Source of the DNA: Serratia marcescens | GTDB lineage: Bacteria; Pseudomonadota; Gammaproteobacteria; Enterobacterales; Enterobacteriaceae | DNA: 64,000 nucleotides | Direction of reading: 5' to 3' | Assembly (NCBI RefSeq): GCF_001902635.1 | Contig: NZ_MJAO01000002.1 | Span: 1 to 64,000 of the forward strand | Part shown: piece after piece, positions 36,944 to 45,430 of the stretch | Position numbering within the stretch: position 1 is the stretch's first letter | Layout of the letters: each line of letters begins with the position of its first letter | The notes under the pieces: model-generated | Told to the model about the DNA's origin: nothing | The model's input: the letters and a program-made list of their open reading frames with translations, nothing else | Database searches by the model: none | Translations under genes and position numbers: made by a program

Positions 36944-37840
36944 TTAACCGGTTCTATCGGCCCGACGGGTGACCGGCGCCAGCCGCCAGCCGAAGTTCAT
37001 GCCCGCCGCGGCGCCCAGGATCGCCAGCGTGCCGAGCAGCTGCAACAGGCTGAGGCGGTGGCCGAACGCCGCCCAGTCCACCACGATCGCCACCGCCGGA
37101 TAAATGAACGACAGGGCGCCGACCAGCGGGGTGGGGATCTGTTGAATGGCACCGTACAGCAGCGTGGACATCAGCCCGGTATGCACCAGGCCGAGTGTCG
37201 CCAGCAGCAGCCAATCGACGGGCGCCGCAGGCAGTTGGGCCAGGCCGGCGAACGGCACCAACGCCAACGCGCCGACGGTCAGCTGAATCAATACGATCAG
37301 CTGCGGCGGCAACGCGGCCAGCTGTTTGACGATCGCCGCCGCAATGGCGTACATCAGGGCCGCGCCCAGCGCCAGCGCGACGCCGAGCAGGTAGTCATCG
37401 CCGCCGCCGCCGCTTTGTCGGCCGGTGACGATCAACACCATCCCGGCGAACGCCACCAGAAGCCAGCCCAGCCGATTGGCCGTCAGCTTTTCGCCGAACA
37501 GCAGCGCCCCCAGCGCCACCAACATGAACGGCTGAACGTGATAGGTGACCGTGGCGACTGCGATCGAGGCATGCTTATAAGCGGCAAACAGCAGCGTCCA
37601 GTTGAGCACCAACGCCACGCCCCCCAGAATGGCGAAAGCCAGCTGGTGCCGGTTGATGGTACCTCGCTTCAACTGGCCGAGTGCGGCGCAGGTCGCCAGC
37701 ATCGCCAGCGCGCCGAACGCGCAGCGCCAAAACACCACCGTGGCGGGCGGTTGCCCTAAAGCGATCACCGGCCAACCCACGGTGCCGGAGATGGTCATGG
37801 CCAGGATCATTTGCAGTACGCCGCGCGTTTTCGTTTTCAT
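36944..37840 (-). CDS. DMT-superfamily (EamA-type) transporter
   Basis: This 298-residue inner-membrane protein has ten helices in two EamA repeats (residues 5-135 and 150-290). AGGAGGACGAT precedes the ATG. It is divergent from an XRE-cupin regulator, with operator-like repeats between them. That layout is common for exporters of amino acids or metabolites under dedicated control. The substrate is unknown. Confidence 0.88.
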   Translation of the reverse strand: MKTKTRGVLQMILAMTISGTVGWPVIALGQPPATVVFWRCAFGALAMLATCAALGQLKRGTINRHQLAFAILGGVALVLNWTLLFAAYKHASIAVATVTYHVQPFMLVALGALLFGEKLTANRLGWLLVAFAGMVLIVTGRQSGGGGDDYLLGVALALGAALMYAIAAAIVKQLAALPPQLIVLIQLTVGALALVPFAGLAQLPAAPVDWLLLATLGLVHTGLMSTLLYGAIQQIPTPLVGALSFIYPAVAIVVDWAAFGHRLSLLQLLGTLAILGAAAGMNFGWRLAPVTRRADRTG

Positions 37841-37896
37841 ATCGTCCTCCTCGTTGCCTGACCGTGCTTGCGGCGAGGCGACTTAATCATTAAAAT

Positions 37897-37955
37897 GAAC
37901 AATCGGACAATATGATGAACACGGCAACGGTTGTTCGTCAAGTCGAACAATTGGA
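37897..37955. promoter_or_regulatory. Operator cluster between the DMT exporter and XRE regulator
   Basis: A perfect 7-bp inverted repeat TTGTTCG/CGAACAA (37931-37950, six-base spacer) is flanked by direct repeats GAACAATCGGA (37897) and GAACAATTGGA (37945). The half-site GAAC recurs five times in 80 bp. It probably binds the XRE regulator, controlling both divergent genes. Confidence 0.65.
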
Positions 37956-37984
37956 TGGTATAGCGAACAGTGAGTGACTATCGG

Positions 37985-38539
37985 ATGCAGAACATCACGC
38001 CAATCGGCCTGTTGTCGGCGGCGATCCGCCGTGAGCGGGAGCGGTTGAACCTGTCAGTGACCGAACTGGCGAAACGCGCGGGCGTCGCCAAATCCACGCT
38101 GTCGCAGCTGGAAGCCGGCAGCGGCAATCCCAGCCTGGAAACGCTGTGGGCACTGGCGATGGCGCTGGACGTGCCGGTCAGCCGGTTGATTTCACAGCCG
38201 AGCAGGCAGGTGCAAGTGATCCGTGCCCACGAGGGAACGCCCGCGCTGTCAGAGCAGGGCAACTACGCTGCCACGCTGTTGGCGACCTGCCCGCCGGGGG
38301 CACAGCGCGATATTTATCGCCTGCGGGTGCAGCCTGGTGAAGCGAAGCTTTCCCGGCCGCATTCCCCCGGCACCGTCGAGCATGTGATCATCAGCAGCGG
38401 CCGGGCGCGTCTTGGGCCGGCGGATCAGCCGTTGGAGCTGAGCGCCGGGGATTACATCAGCTACTCCGCCGATCGCGAGCATATTTTCGAAGCCCTGGAA
38501 CCGGAGACCACTGCGGTGATGCTGATCGAGCAGGGCTAG
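37985..38539 (+). CDS. XRE-family regulator with C-terminal cupin
   Basis: This 184-residue DNA-binding protein has an XRE helix-turn-helix at about 10-65 (LSVTELAKRAGVAKSTLSQLEAG). A cupin_2 sensor domain runs from about 95 to 180 (HSPGTVEHVIISSGRARLG, LSAGDYISYSADREHIFEA). It resembles SutR/YdcN-type regulators. It probably represses the divergent DMT exporter and itself through the GAACAA repeats. ATG 37985 is chosen over GTG 37970; neither has a strong ribosome-binding site. Confidence 0.88.
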   Translation: MQNITPIGLLSAAIRRERERLNLSVTELAKRAGVAKSTLSQLEAGSGNPSLETLWALAMALDVPVSRLISQPSRQVQVIRAHEGTPALSEQGNYAATLLATCPPGAQRDIYRLRVQPGEAKLSRPHSPGTVEHVIISSGRARLGPADQPLELSAGDYISYSADREHIFEALEPETTAVMLIEQG

Positions 38540-38561
38540 CCTGGGCGTTGAGGGTCTGTTT

Positions 38562-38580
38562 ATTGAAAACGATTCTCACT
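38562..38580. promoter_or_regulatory. Fur-like box upstream of the DUF3857 gene
   Basis: ATTGAAAACGATTCTCACT, read on the minus strand as AGTGAGAATCGTTTTCAAT, matches the Fur core at about 11 of 14 positions. It shares GAAAACGATTC with the sfuA site. It lies 82 bp before the start codon. Confidence 0.6.
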
Positions 38581-38662
38581 TGTATTAGTGTGCCCGCCTG
38601 TTTTGACGCCGGGACGGGCGTGTCACCCGGCGTCGCCGTTTAACGCCCTTCAAGGACCGAAG

Positions 38663-40588
38663 ATGAAAATCGCTATTCCATCCATACTGTTGCTCGCCGG
38701 TTTGACGGCGACGCACCCGGCCACCGTGTTGGCCGCTGCACCGCCTGCCGCGGCGGATCAGGGCCAGAGCGACACGGCCAACAACGATTTCAGCTTCGTG
38801 CGCTATCGCGCGGATTACCGGGTCAACGCCAACGCCACCAACGTGAAGACGGAAAGCTACGAAGTGCTGCTGAAGACCAAGGCGGCGGTCGAGAAATTCA
38901 GCCAAATCCGCCTGAGTTACAGCGAGAAAATGGAGACGCTGGAGGTGGTTGCCGCCTATACGCTGACCGCCGACGGCCAACGCCACGACGTGGCGCCCGA
39001 TCGCATCTACACCCAGGAGAGCTACTCCAGCGCCACGGCACCGCTGTACGCCGATCGCAAAGTGCGCGTTATCGTGTTCTCCAACCTGGCGCCGGGCTCG
39101 CGCGTGGTGTATGAGCTGCGTCGCACGCAAAACACGCCGTATTTCCCCGACTATTTCGGCCTGTGGGAGACGTTCAGCGTTTTCGATCAGTTCGACGACG
39201 CCGAAGTGACCCTGCAGGCGCCGGCCAAGCTGCCGATGCATATTTTCACGCGCGGCGTGACGGGCGGGGACAAGCCGCAGATCCGCGACGGGCAGGCGCA
39301 CTGGCGCTGGCATTATTCGCGCAGCGCGCCGATGAAATCGCAAAACTGGGCGGCGGACAGCTGGACCTTCAGCCCGACCATCATGGCCGGCACCTACCGC
39401 GAGTGGCCGCAGTTGGCCAAGGCCTACCAGCTGAAGGCCGGCGCGGCGGCGAAGGTGACGCCGGGCATTCAGGCGCTGGCGGACAACATCACCGCCGGCA
39501 TCAGCGATCGGCGCGAGCAGGCGGAGGCGCTCTATCGCTGGGTGGCGCAGAACATTCGCTACGTGGCGGTGTACCTGGGCAACGGCGGGCTGGAGCCGAA
39601 CTCGGCGCAGAGCATTCTCGACAACCACTACGGCGACTGTAAGGATCACGTGGTGATCCTGGAGGCGCTGCTCGCCGCCAAGGGCATTGCAAGCTCGCCG
39701 GTGCTGATCGGCATGAACGAAGGCCCAATACTGCCTAAAGTGCCGCTGCTCAGCCGCTTTAACCACGCCATCACCTACGTGCCGGAGTTCAATCTGTACC
39801 TGGATTCCACCAACCCCTGGGCGCGGTTCGGGCAACTGCCGGAAGGTGATTTGGGGGCGCCGGTGCTGCTGACGCGCGACGCCAAACTGGCGCGCACGCC
39901 GGGCAGTGACGAGCAGCCGGTCAAGAGCGCGCTGAGCGTCGATTTCGTGTTCGACAACGCGGGCAATCTGCAAGGGCAGACCGAGCGTCGGTTAAGTGAA
40001 GTAGAAGAAATTGATCTGCGGGGGTACTTCTCGCAGCTTAACCGGCAGAACCGGGCGCAGGCCGAAGCGTCGATCATGTCCGCTTCCGGCATCGACGGCA
40101 GCGGTGAGGTGGCGATGAACAGCGATCCGCTGGATCTCAAAAAACAGTTCGGTTACCGCTTCCGCTTCAAGGCGGACGACTACGTCGATTTCGGCGTGGT
40201 AGGCGGCATGACGCTGCCCAATCCGCCCGGCGGCAAATCGTTCCGCACGCTGTATACCACCACGGCGGCGCCGGGCAACGAAACGCCGTTCTACTGTAGC
40301 GCACAGCGCTACGACGAAACTTACCGTCTGCAGCTGCCGGCCAACGTGCCGATCATCGCCATTCCGCAAGACAGGCAGTTCCGCAATGCGGCGGGCGACT
40401 ATCGCGTGGCGTGGCGGCGCGACGGGCAGCAGGTGATCGTCAACCACCGGCTGCAGGTGAACGCCATTCGCGGCAAGGAAGCGCTGTGCCAGGCGCAGGA
40501 TTACCCGGCGTTCCGCGAGCTGTTCCAGCAGGTGCGGCGCGGTTTCCGCGGCCAGGTGGTGTACGGCGAATTGGCCAACGGCAAATAA
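38663..40588 (+). CDS. Exported DUF3857 / transglutaminase-like protein
   Basis: This 641-residue protein has a signal peptide (ending TVLA, residue 24). A DUF3857 beta-domain spans about 55-215, a transglutaminase-like domain about 270-390, and a C-terminal DUF2569-like beta region follows. The transglutaminase triad is visible: cysteine in YGDCKDH near 330, histidine in RFNHAITY near 367, aspartate in YLDSTNPW near 380. It is probably periplasmic; whether it acts as a protease, cross-linker or binding protein is unknown. AAGGA precedes the ATG. A Fur-like box upstream hints at iron control. Confidence 0.87.
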   Translation: MKIAIPSILLLAGLTATHPATVLAAAPPAAADQGQSDTANNDFSFVRYRADYRVNANATNVKTESYEVLLKTKAAVEKFSQIRLSYSEKMETLEVVAAYTLTADGQRHDVAPDRIYTQESYSSATAPLYADRKVRVIVFSNLAPGSRVVYELRRTQNTPYFPDYFGLWETFSVFDQFDDAEVTLQAPAKLPMHIFTRGVTGGDKPQIRDGQAHWRWHYSRSAPMKSQNWAADSWTFSPTIMAGTYREWPQLAKAYQLKAGAAAKVTPGIQALADNITAGISDRREQAEALYRWVAQNIRYVAVYLGNGGLEPNSAQSILDNHYGDCKDHVVILEALLAAKGIASSPVLIGMNEGPILPKVPLLSRFNHAITYVPEFNLYLDSTNPWARFGQLPEGDLGAPVLLTRDAKLARTPGSDEQPVKSALSVDFVFDNAGNLQGQTERRLSEVEEIDLRGYFSQLNRQNRAQAEASIMSASGIDGSGEVAMNSDPLDLKKQFGYRFRFKADDYVDFGVVGGMTLPNPPGGKSFRTLYTTTAAPGNETPFYCSAQRYDETYRLQLPANVPIIAIPQDRQFRNAAGDYRVAWRRDGQQVIVNHRLQVNAIRGKEALCQAQDYPAFRELFQQVRRGFRGQVVYGELANGK

Positions 40589-40594
40589 ACCGAT

Positions 40595-40619
40595 GCCCCG
40601 CCGCGTTCGGCGGCGGGGC
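40595..40619. terminator. GC hairpin between convergent genes
   Basis: A 10-bp stem (40595-40604 with 40610-40619) without a T tract lies between the DUF3857 gene and the convergent DUF1937 gene. Confidence 0.45.
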
Positions 40620-40626
40620 GCAGGCC

Positions 40627-40983
40627 TCAGTTGAACTCGCCCGCGACCTCGGACCACAGGCTGACGCGGCAGCCGCGCGCGGCGAAAGAGTCCATCTCGC
40701 GTTTGATGCCGCCGCTCTCTTGCCAACCCGGCAAATCGAGCACGATCAACTCATCCATCGCCGCCATGAACAGCGCGTCGATCGGCGCCCACAGCTTGCC
40801 GATGGCGGTTTTGTCGAGCTCTTGCAAACACAGGTTGATCGGATGCGACATGCTGACCTGGCTAAAAACGGCGCTGCCGGCGCGCACGATAGTGGCGGCG
40901 ACGTCGTTGCAGGCGATAAAGCGTTGCTGCACGACGTTGGCGTCGGCGTGGCTGTAGGGGCAGGCCAAAAATATCTTTCTCAT
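40627..40983 (-). CDS. DUF1937 protein, nucleoside deoxyribosyltransferase-like
   Basis: This 118-residue cytoplasmic protein begins MRKIFLACPYSHAD and has the DUF1937 pattern of a small Rossmann-like domain: FSQVSMSHPIN near 45, then MDELIVLDLPGWQESGGIKREMDSF near 75. The conserved D and GIxxE elements resemble nucleoside 2-deoxyribosyltransferases, which cleave or exchange N-glycosidic bonds. It is the last gene of the minus-strand arm behind the EutH-type permease, 99 bp away. That link to the locus is the main clue to its role. Confidence 0.82.
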   Translation of the reverse strand: MRKIFLACPYSHADANVVQQRFIACNDVAATIVRAGSAVFSQVSMSHPINLCLQELDKTAIGKLWAPIDALFMAAMDELIVLDLPGWQESGGIKREMDSFAARGCRVSLWSEVAGEFN

Positions 40984-41082
40984 TACCGTTTTCTCTCTCA
41001 ATAAATAGGTCGTGGGTGAAAAAAGGGCGCAGCTTTCCCGTGAGGCTGCGCCCCGTTTATTTTTTATGGCTCAGGGATAAAT

Positions 41083-42315
41083 TCAGCGAGTGGCGGCGGC
41101 AATCACCGTCGACTGCCTTTGCGTCTGTGCTTTTTCCAGCAATTCGGCTTCCGGCACCGAGATCTTGATGGCGATCAGTACGGCGATCATGCCGCCAAGG
41201 AATTTGCCCATCATGATCGGCAGCACCAGCGAAGGTTGGAAGTTGGCGGTAAACGCCAGGTGGTCGCCCAACGTGGCCTGCGCACAGATGCCGAAGGCCA
41301 CGCACAGCACCTTATCGCGCGCCCGCATGCCTTTAAACAGGTGATAAACCGCGATGATATTGGCCAACACCATAATAAAGCCCAGTGCGCCGGTATCCGA
41401 CAGGCCGAGTTTTTTGCCGATGAAATGCATCGGCTTGCGGCAATAGCGCTGGAACAAATAACAAATAGGGAATGTACCTGCCAACATAATGCCGATATAA
41501 CCGGCAATCTCGATGGCGCGGAATAATTCGTCTTTGTCGGCGAATAACGGATCGAATACCCAGCCGCCGAAGACCTTTTTAAACACGCCGGTGAAATGCT
41601 CGATGATGCACAGCGCCAGCACCAGTTTGATAAAGGCGTCCGCCGCCTTGCCGAAGATCAGGAACCCTTTCACCATGGCCGCCGGCCGCAACTTCAACCC
41701 CAGCGCCAGCAGGAAACACAGGGCGAACAGCGGCGACAGCAGCCGCAGCGCCTGCAGGAAGTCCAGCTGCAGATAGTGCGCGGCGGGCGAGGTGGTGGAA
41801 ATGATCTCCCTGACCGGCAGGTTGTTGAAGGTGATGGTCACCAGGGCGATCAGCACGGCGAACGGAATGCTGATCAGGCCCGCCATTGCGCCCAGCGCCA
41901 GATATTTATGGTCGTCGCGGTTCAGCATGATAAGCCCGACCGGGATCAGGTACACGATGCTGGCGCCGGAGGTATAGCCCACCAGCATGGCGACGATCCA
42001 CATGTCGCGGTTGGCAGCGATGGCGTCGGCCAGCTGATAGCCGCCCATGTCCACGGCGATCACCGCCAGCGCCGCGATCGAGGCGTCGGAGCCGAGCGCC
42101 GAGAAGAAGGGGCCGATGCTGTACATGATCAGGTAAGAGATGATCGGGATCGCCGCCATGATGCCCGCCTGGGCGAGAAACACCGGGCCGATGGCGTGGA
42201 TGCCGTTGACGAACTCGCGCCCCAGTTCGCCTTCCGGTTTGACGATCGACGCCAGCGCGCCGATCAGGGTGCCGGCCATGATGATATAGATGATGAAATT
42301 ACCGAACTCAGCCAT
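41083..42315 (-). CDS. EutH-family permease
   Basis: This 410-residue inner-membrane protein has about eleven helices and reads as the EutH ethanolamine transporter family throughout (VDMGGYQLADAIAANRDMW near 88, GYTSGASIVYLIPVGL near 112, GDHLAFTANFQP near 360). None of the other eut genes (eutABC, eutDEG, microcompartment shells) is present. Instead it overlaps an FGGY kinase gene by eight bases. It probably imports an alcohol, amino alcohol or polyol that the kinase phosphorylates. AGGAGG precedes its ATG. Confidence 0.88.
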   Translation of the reverse strand: MAEFGNFIIYIIMAGTLIGALASIVKPEGELGREFVNGIHAIGPVFLAQAGIMAAIPIISYLIMYSIGPFFSALGSDASIAALAVIAVDMGGYQLADAIAANRDMWIVAMLVGYTSGASIVYLIPVGLIMLNRDDHKYLALGAMAGLISIPFAVLIALVTITFNNLPVREIISTTSPAAHYLQLDFLQALRLLSPLFALCFLLALGLKLRPAAMVKGFLIFGKAADAFIKLVLALCIIEHFTGVFKKVFGGWVFDPLFADKDELFRAIEIAGYIGIMLAGTFPICYLFQRYCRKPMHFIGKKLGLSDTGALGFIMVLANIIAVYHLFKGMRARDKVLCVAFGICAQATLGDHLAFTANFQPSLVLPIMMGKFLGGMIAVLIAIKISVPEAELLEKAQTQRQSTVIAAATR

Positions 42316-43768
42316 GGTGTTCCTCCTGCGATGAACGTAAGCCGCGCGAGCGCGCGATGATTTCCTGATAGCGGGCGAACCAGACCGCCATATCGACCTC
42401 GGCGGGTTCCGTCACTTCATAGCGGTTGAGCACCTTGAGCGGCTGTTCTACCCCCAACCCTTTGCGCGCCAACTGCGCCACGCCCTGGGCGGTGATCTCC
42501 TTATTGGCGGGAGAGACGATGCGTTTTTGGATCAGGTTGGCGAGAAACTGTGTGAAATAGCGGTTGGCGGACAGACCGCCGTCCACCGAAATGCTGTCGC
42601 CGATCGGTTTCAGCTTATCCATGGCGTTGATCACCTCGGCGGAACGCATGGCGATGCCTTCGAGGATCGACTGCAGCAGATCCTTGCGTTCGGTTTCCAG
42701 CGACAGGCCGGCCCACACCCCGGCGGCGGAGCGGTCCCAGTACGGGCAGGCCAGCCCGGAGAGCGCCGGCACGAAGGCCAGGCCACGCGCGATGGCCGGC
42801 TGGGCCGGGAAATCGCCGAATTCATCGAAGTCATTGAACAGGCCGATCTTTCTCGCCCAGTTAATGGCGGAGGCCGCGTTATAAACGCCGCCGTCCAGGC
42901 CATACACCGGCCCGGCGCCGGGCAGTTTCCAGCACAGCGTGGGCAGCAGGCCGGAGTCGCCGGCGTCGATCGGGCGCGGCCCGGTGATCGCCTGTAAAAA
43001 GGCGCCGGTGCCGAAGGTGATCTTCATCTGCCCCGGCTGATGGCAGCCGTGGCCGTAAGTGCCGGCAAACTGGTCGACGATGCAGGCCGTCAACGGCACC
43101 GGTTTGCCGTTGAGCGCGACGTCGCCGAAGTGGCCGATGTTGTCTCTGACCTCAGGCAGGCTGTCGATCGGCACGCCGAACAAACGGCACAGCTCTTCAT
43201 CCCACTGCAGGGTATGAATGTTGAACAACGAGGTGCGCGACGCCGAGTTATAGTCAGTGAGATGCCGGCCGCACAGGTGGAACAGGAAGAAGGCGTCCAT
43301 GGTGCCGAGCCGCAGGCGGCCGCGTTGCGCCAGTTGCCTGGCGCCCGGTGCGTTGTTCATCAGCCAGCCCATCTTGCTGGCGGAGAAGTAGGTATCGAGC
43401 GGCAGGCCGGTTTTCGCCATCACCAGCGGCTCGGCGCCTTCGCGTTTCAGGCGCTGGATCTCCGGCTCGGTACGCTGATCTTGCCAAACGATGGCGTTGT
43501 ACAGCGGCAGGCCGCTGTCGGCGTCCCAGGCCAGCAGGCTTTCGCCCTGATGCCCTAAACCGATGGCGTCCACCATGTCGCACTGGCTGAGACAGCGGCG
43601 GATATTCGCCAAAATCTCCAGGGCGTCGTGTTCCACCCAGCCCGGATTGGGGGTGATCTGCTTGTGCGGCATGCTGGCCGGCGAATGGTGCCTGCCATCT
43701 TCGCCGAACACCACGACCCGGGTGCCGGTGGTTCCCTGATCAATCGCGGCATAACGTTGATTCATCAT
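42308..43768 (-). CDS. FGGY-family carbohydrate/polyol kinase, glycerol-kinase-like
   Basis: This 486-residue cytoplasmic kinase has the FGGY start AAIDQGTTGTRVVVFGEDG (ATP phosphate loop), WQDQRT near 95 and ITFGTGAFLQ near 250. A C-terminal SVDGGLSANRYFTQFLANL lies near 400. It is closest in style to glycerol kinase, but several GlpK blocks differ, so another polyol or ketose is possible. It is the first gene of the minus-strand arm and is translationally coupled to the EutH-type permease. A DeoR regulator closes the plus-strand arm. Confidence 0.88.
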   Translation of the reverse strand: MMNQRYAAIDQGTTGTRVVVFGEDGRHHSPASMPHKQITPNPGWVEHDALEILANIRRCLSQCDMVDAIGLGHQGESLLAWDADSGLPLYNAIVWQDQRTEPEIQRLKREGAEPLVMAKTGLPLDTYFSASKMGWLMNNAPGARQLAQRGRLRLGTMDAFFLFHLCGRHLTDYNSASRTSLFNIHTLQWDEELCRLFGVPIDSLPEVRDNIGHFGDVALNGKPVPLTACIVDQFAGTYGHGCHQPGQMKITFGTGAFLQAITGPRPIDAGDSGLLPTLCWKLPGAGPVYGLDGGVYNAASAINWARKIGLFNDFDEFGDFPAQPAIARGLAFVPALSGLACPYWDRSAAGVWAGLSLETERKDLLQSILEGIAMRSAEVINAMDKLKPIGDSISVDGGLSANRYFTQFLANLIQKRIVSPANKEITAQGVAQLARKGLGVEQPLKVLNRYEVTEPAEVDMAVWFARYQEIIARSRGLRSSQEEHHG

Positions 43769-44026
43769 TGCTTCGCTCTCTTATAGGTTTTGTTTTTTTA
43801 TTGTGCCTGGTGTTGGTTGTGTGACCGTTTTAATAATCTATCTTCAATTTCACACATTAAAGCAACATAAATCACAAGATAAAATAACCCCGCGTGATCG
43901 ACCTCATACTTTTTGCTTATCGCCGCGTTCTGCGGCTTTTTTTTGGGAGTTGTGTTGTTTTTGCCATTTCAAATGGGGTTATTGTGTGGTTTTATTGTGG
44001 TTATCACATCAAAACGGGACATCAGC
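43769..44026. promoter_or_regulatory. Divergent control region of the EutH/kinase/flavoprotein locus
   Basis: The 258-bp region is AT-rich and carries repeated TTGTG/TTTCA motifs (TTGTGTGA at 43818, TTTCACAC near 43849, TGTGG and TATCACA near 43990) that could be DeoR or CRP sites. Both arms must start here. Exact promoters cannot be fixed by eye. Confidence 0.45.
43922..43944 (+). terminator. Terminator-like hairpin in the plus-arm leader (attenuator candidate)
   Basis: GCCGC/GCGGC with a five-base loop is followed by eight T, 83 bp upstream of the first plus-strand gene and not behind any plus-strand gene. If the promoter lies upstream, it would attenuate the operon. Confidence 0.6.
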
Positions 44027-45430
44027 ATGATGGAAGAACAAACGGATTGGGACATTGTCGTGATTGGCGGCGGTGTGGTCGGGTGTGCGGTATTCCGCAA
44101 ATTCTGCCTGATGGGCGCCCGTACACTGCTGTTGGAAAAGGGGGGCGATATCCTGTCCGGCGCCAGCAAAGCCAACAGCGCGCTGCTGCATACCGGCTTC
44201 GATGCGCCCAGCGGCAGCCTGGAGCTGCGCTGCATGCAGGCCGGTTACCGGGAATTCATCGCTATCCGCGAACGAATGAATCTGCCGCTGCTGCCCACCG
44301 GCGCACTGGTGGTGGCCTGGGACGAGCAGCAGTTGGCGGCGCTGCCTGCGATCGTGCAGCAAGCGCATGACAACGGCGTGCCGGACGTGGCGCAGATCGA
44401 CGCCGCTGAACTGTATCGCCGTGAGCCGCAGCTGGCACCCGGCGCGTTGGCGGCGGTAGAGGTGCCGGGGGAGAGCGTGATCGATCCCTGGAGCACGCCG
44501 CTGGCTTACCTGACGCAGGGCGTCAAACACGGCGGCGATTATCGCTTCAATACCGAGGTGACCGGCGCCGAACGCTTGCCGACCGGCTGGCGGCTAACCA
44601 GCAACCGGGGCGAGTTTCACGGCAAAATCGTCATCAACTGCGCCGGCAATCAGGGCGACCGGGTAGAAAGTTTCTGCCATCAGCCCGAGTTTGAAATCCG
44701 TCCGCGCAAAGGGCAATTCCTGGTGTTCGACAAGGCCGCCGCCGGGCAGGTCAACGCCATCATCTTGCCGGTGCCGACGGCGATCACCAAAGGGGTCCTG
44801 CTGTCGAAAACCATCTTCGGCAATCTGCTGCTGGGGCCAACCGCCGAAGAACAGCAGGATCGCGAGGCGGCGACGGTGGACGAAAGCAAGATGCGCGAGC
44901 TGATCGAACAGGGCACCCGGCTGTTGCCCACGCTGGCCAATTACAGCGTGACTGCCAGCTATGCCGGATTGCGCCCGGCGACCGAACAGAAACATTATCG
45001 CATTCAGCACTATCCCGACCGGCAGTGGATCTGCGTGGCGGGCATTCGCTCCACCGGCCTGACGGCGGCGCTCGGCATCGCGCAATACGTGGAACAGCTT
45101 TACCGCGACCATTTTACGCCGTGCTTCACGCCGACAACGCCGGAAACCGTGCACTGGCCGCAGATGCCGATGCTCGCCGACTACGCGCTGCGCGATTACG
45201 CGCGCCCGGACAACGGCGGCATCGTGTGCCATTGCGAACTGGTGACCCAGCGGGAGATCGAAGCGGCGTTCGATTCCGCCGTGCCGCCGGAGTGCATCGG
45301 CGGGCTACGGCGCCGCACGCGTGTGATGATGGGGCGCTGCAACGGTTTTTATTGCAGCAGCCGGGTGGCAGAAATGGTGGGCGATCGTTTTGGCCAGGCG
45401 CTGGCCGTAGGGAGCATTGATGAAAACTGA
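44027..45430 (+). CDS. GlpA-like FAD dehydrogenase with C-terminal [2Fe-2S] domain
   Basis: This 467-residue flavoprotein has an N-terminal FAD-binding Rossmann fold (IVVIGGGVVGCAV, residues 10-22), the DAO domain to about 365 (ASKANSALLHTGFD, SYAGLRPATEQ) and a BFD-like domain at about 390-450. The four BFD cysteines are visible as CHCE and CNGFYC. This is the domain order of anaerobic glycerol-3-phosphate dehydrogenase GlpA. It probably oxidises a phosphorylated alcohol made by the divergent kinase. The start at 44027 follows GGGA. It overlaps the next gene by 11 bp. Confidence 0.87.
   Translation: MMEEQTDWDIVVIGGGVVGCAVFRKFCLMGARTLLLEKGGDILSGASKANSALLHTGFDAPSGSLELRCMQAGYREFIAIRERMNLPLLPTGALVVAWDEQQLAALPAIVQQAHDNGVPDVAQIDAAELYRREPQLAPGALAAVEVPGESVIDPWSTPLAYLTQGVKHGGDYRFNTEVTGAERLPTGWRLTSNRGEFHGKIVINCAGNQGDRVESFCHQPEFEIRPRKGQFLVFDKAAAGQVNAIILPVPTAITKGVLLSKTIFGNLLLGPTAEEQQDREAATVDESKMRELIEQGTRLLPTLANYSVTASYAGLRPATEQKHYRIQHYPDRQWICVAGIRSTGLTAALGIAQYVEQLYRDHFTPCFTPTTPETVHWPQMPMLADYALRDYARPDNGGIVCHCELVTQREIEAAFDSAVPPECIGGLRRRTRVMMGRCNGFYCSSRVAEMVGDRFGQALAVGSIDEN

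Noticed and set aside
40595-40619. Considered as a rho-independent terminator or REP element
   Set aside because: No T tract on either strand and only one copy seen, so it is listed only as a weak hairpin.
41083-42315. Considered an ordinary ethanolamine utilisation operon
   Set aside because: No eutBC, eutDEG, eutR or shell-protein genes are present; the neighbours are a kinase and GlpA-like flavoproteins.
43913-44026. 38-codon N-terminal extension of the GlpA-like protein
   Set aside because: It would read through the terminator hairpin and T run; the ATG at 44027 has a proper site and gives the normal FAD-binding start.
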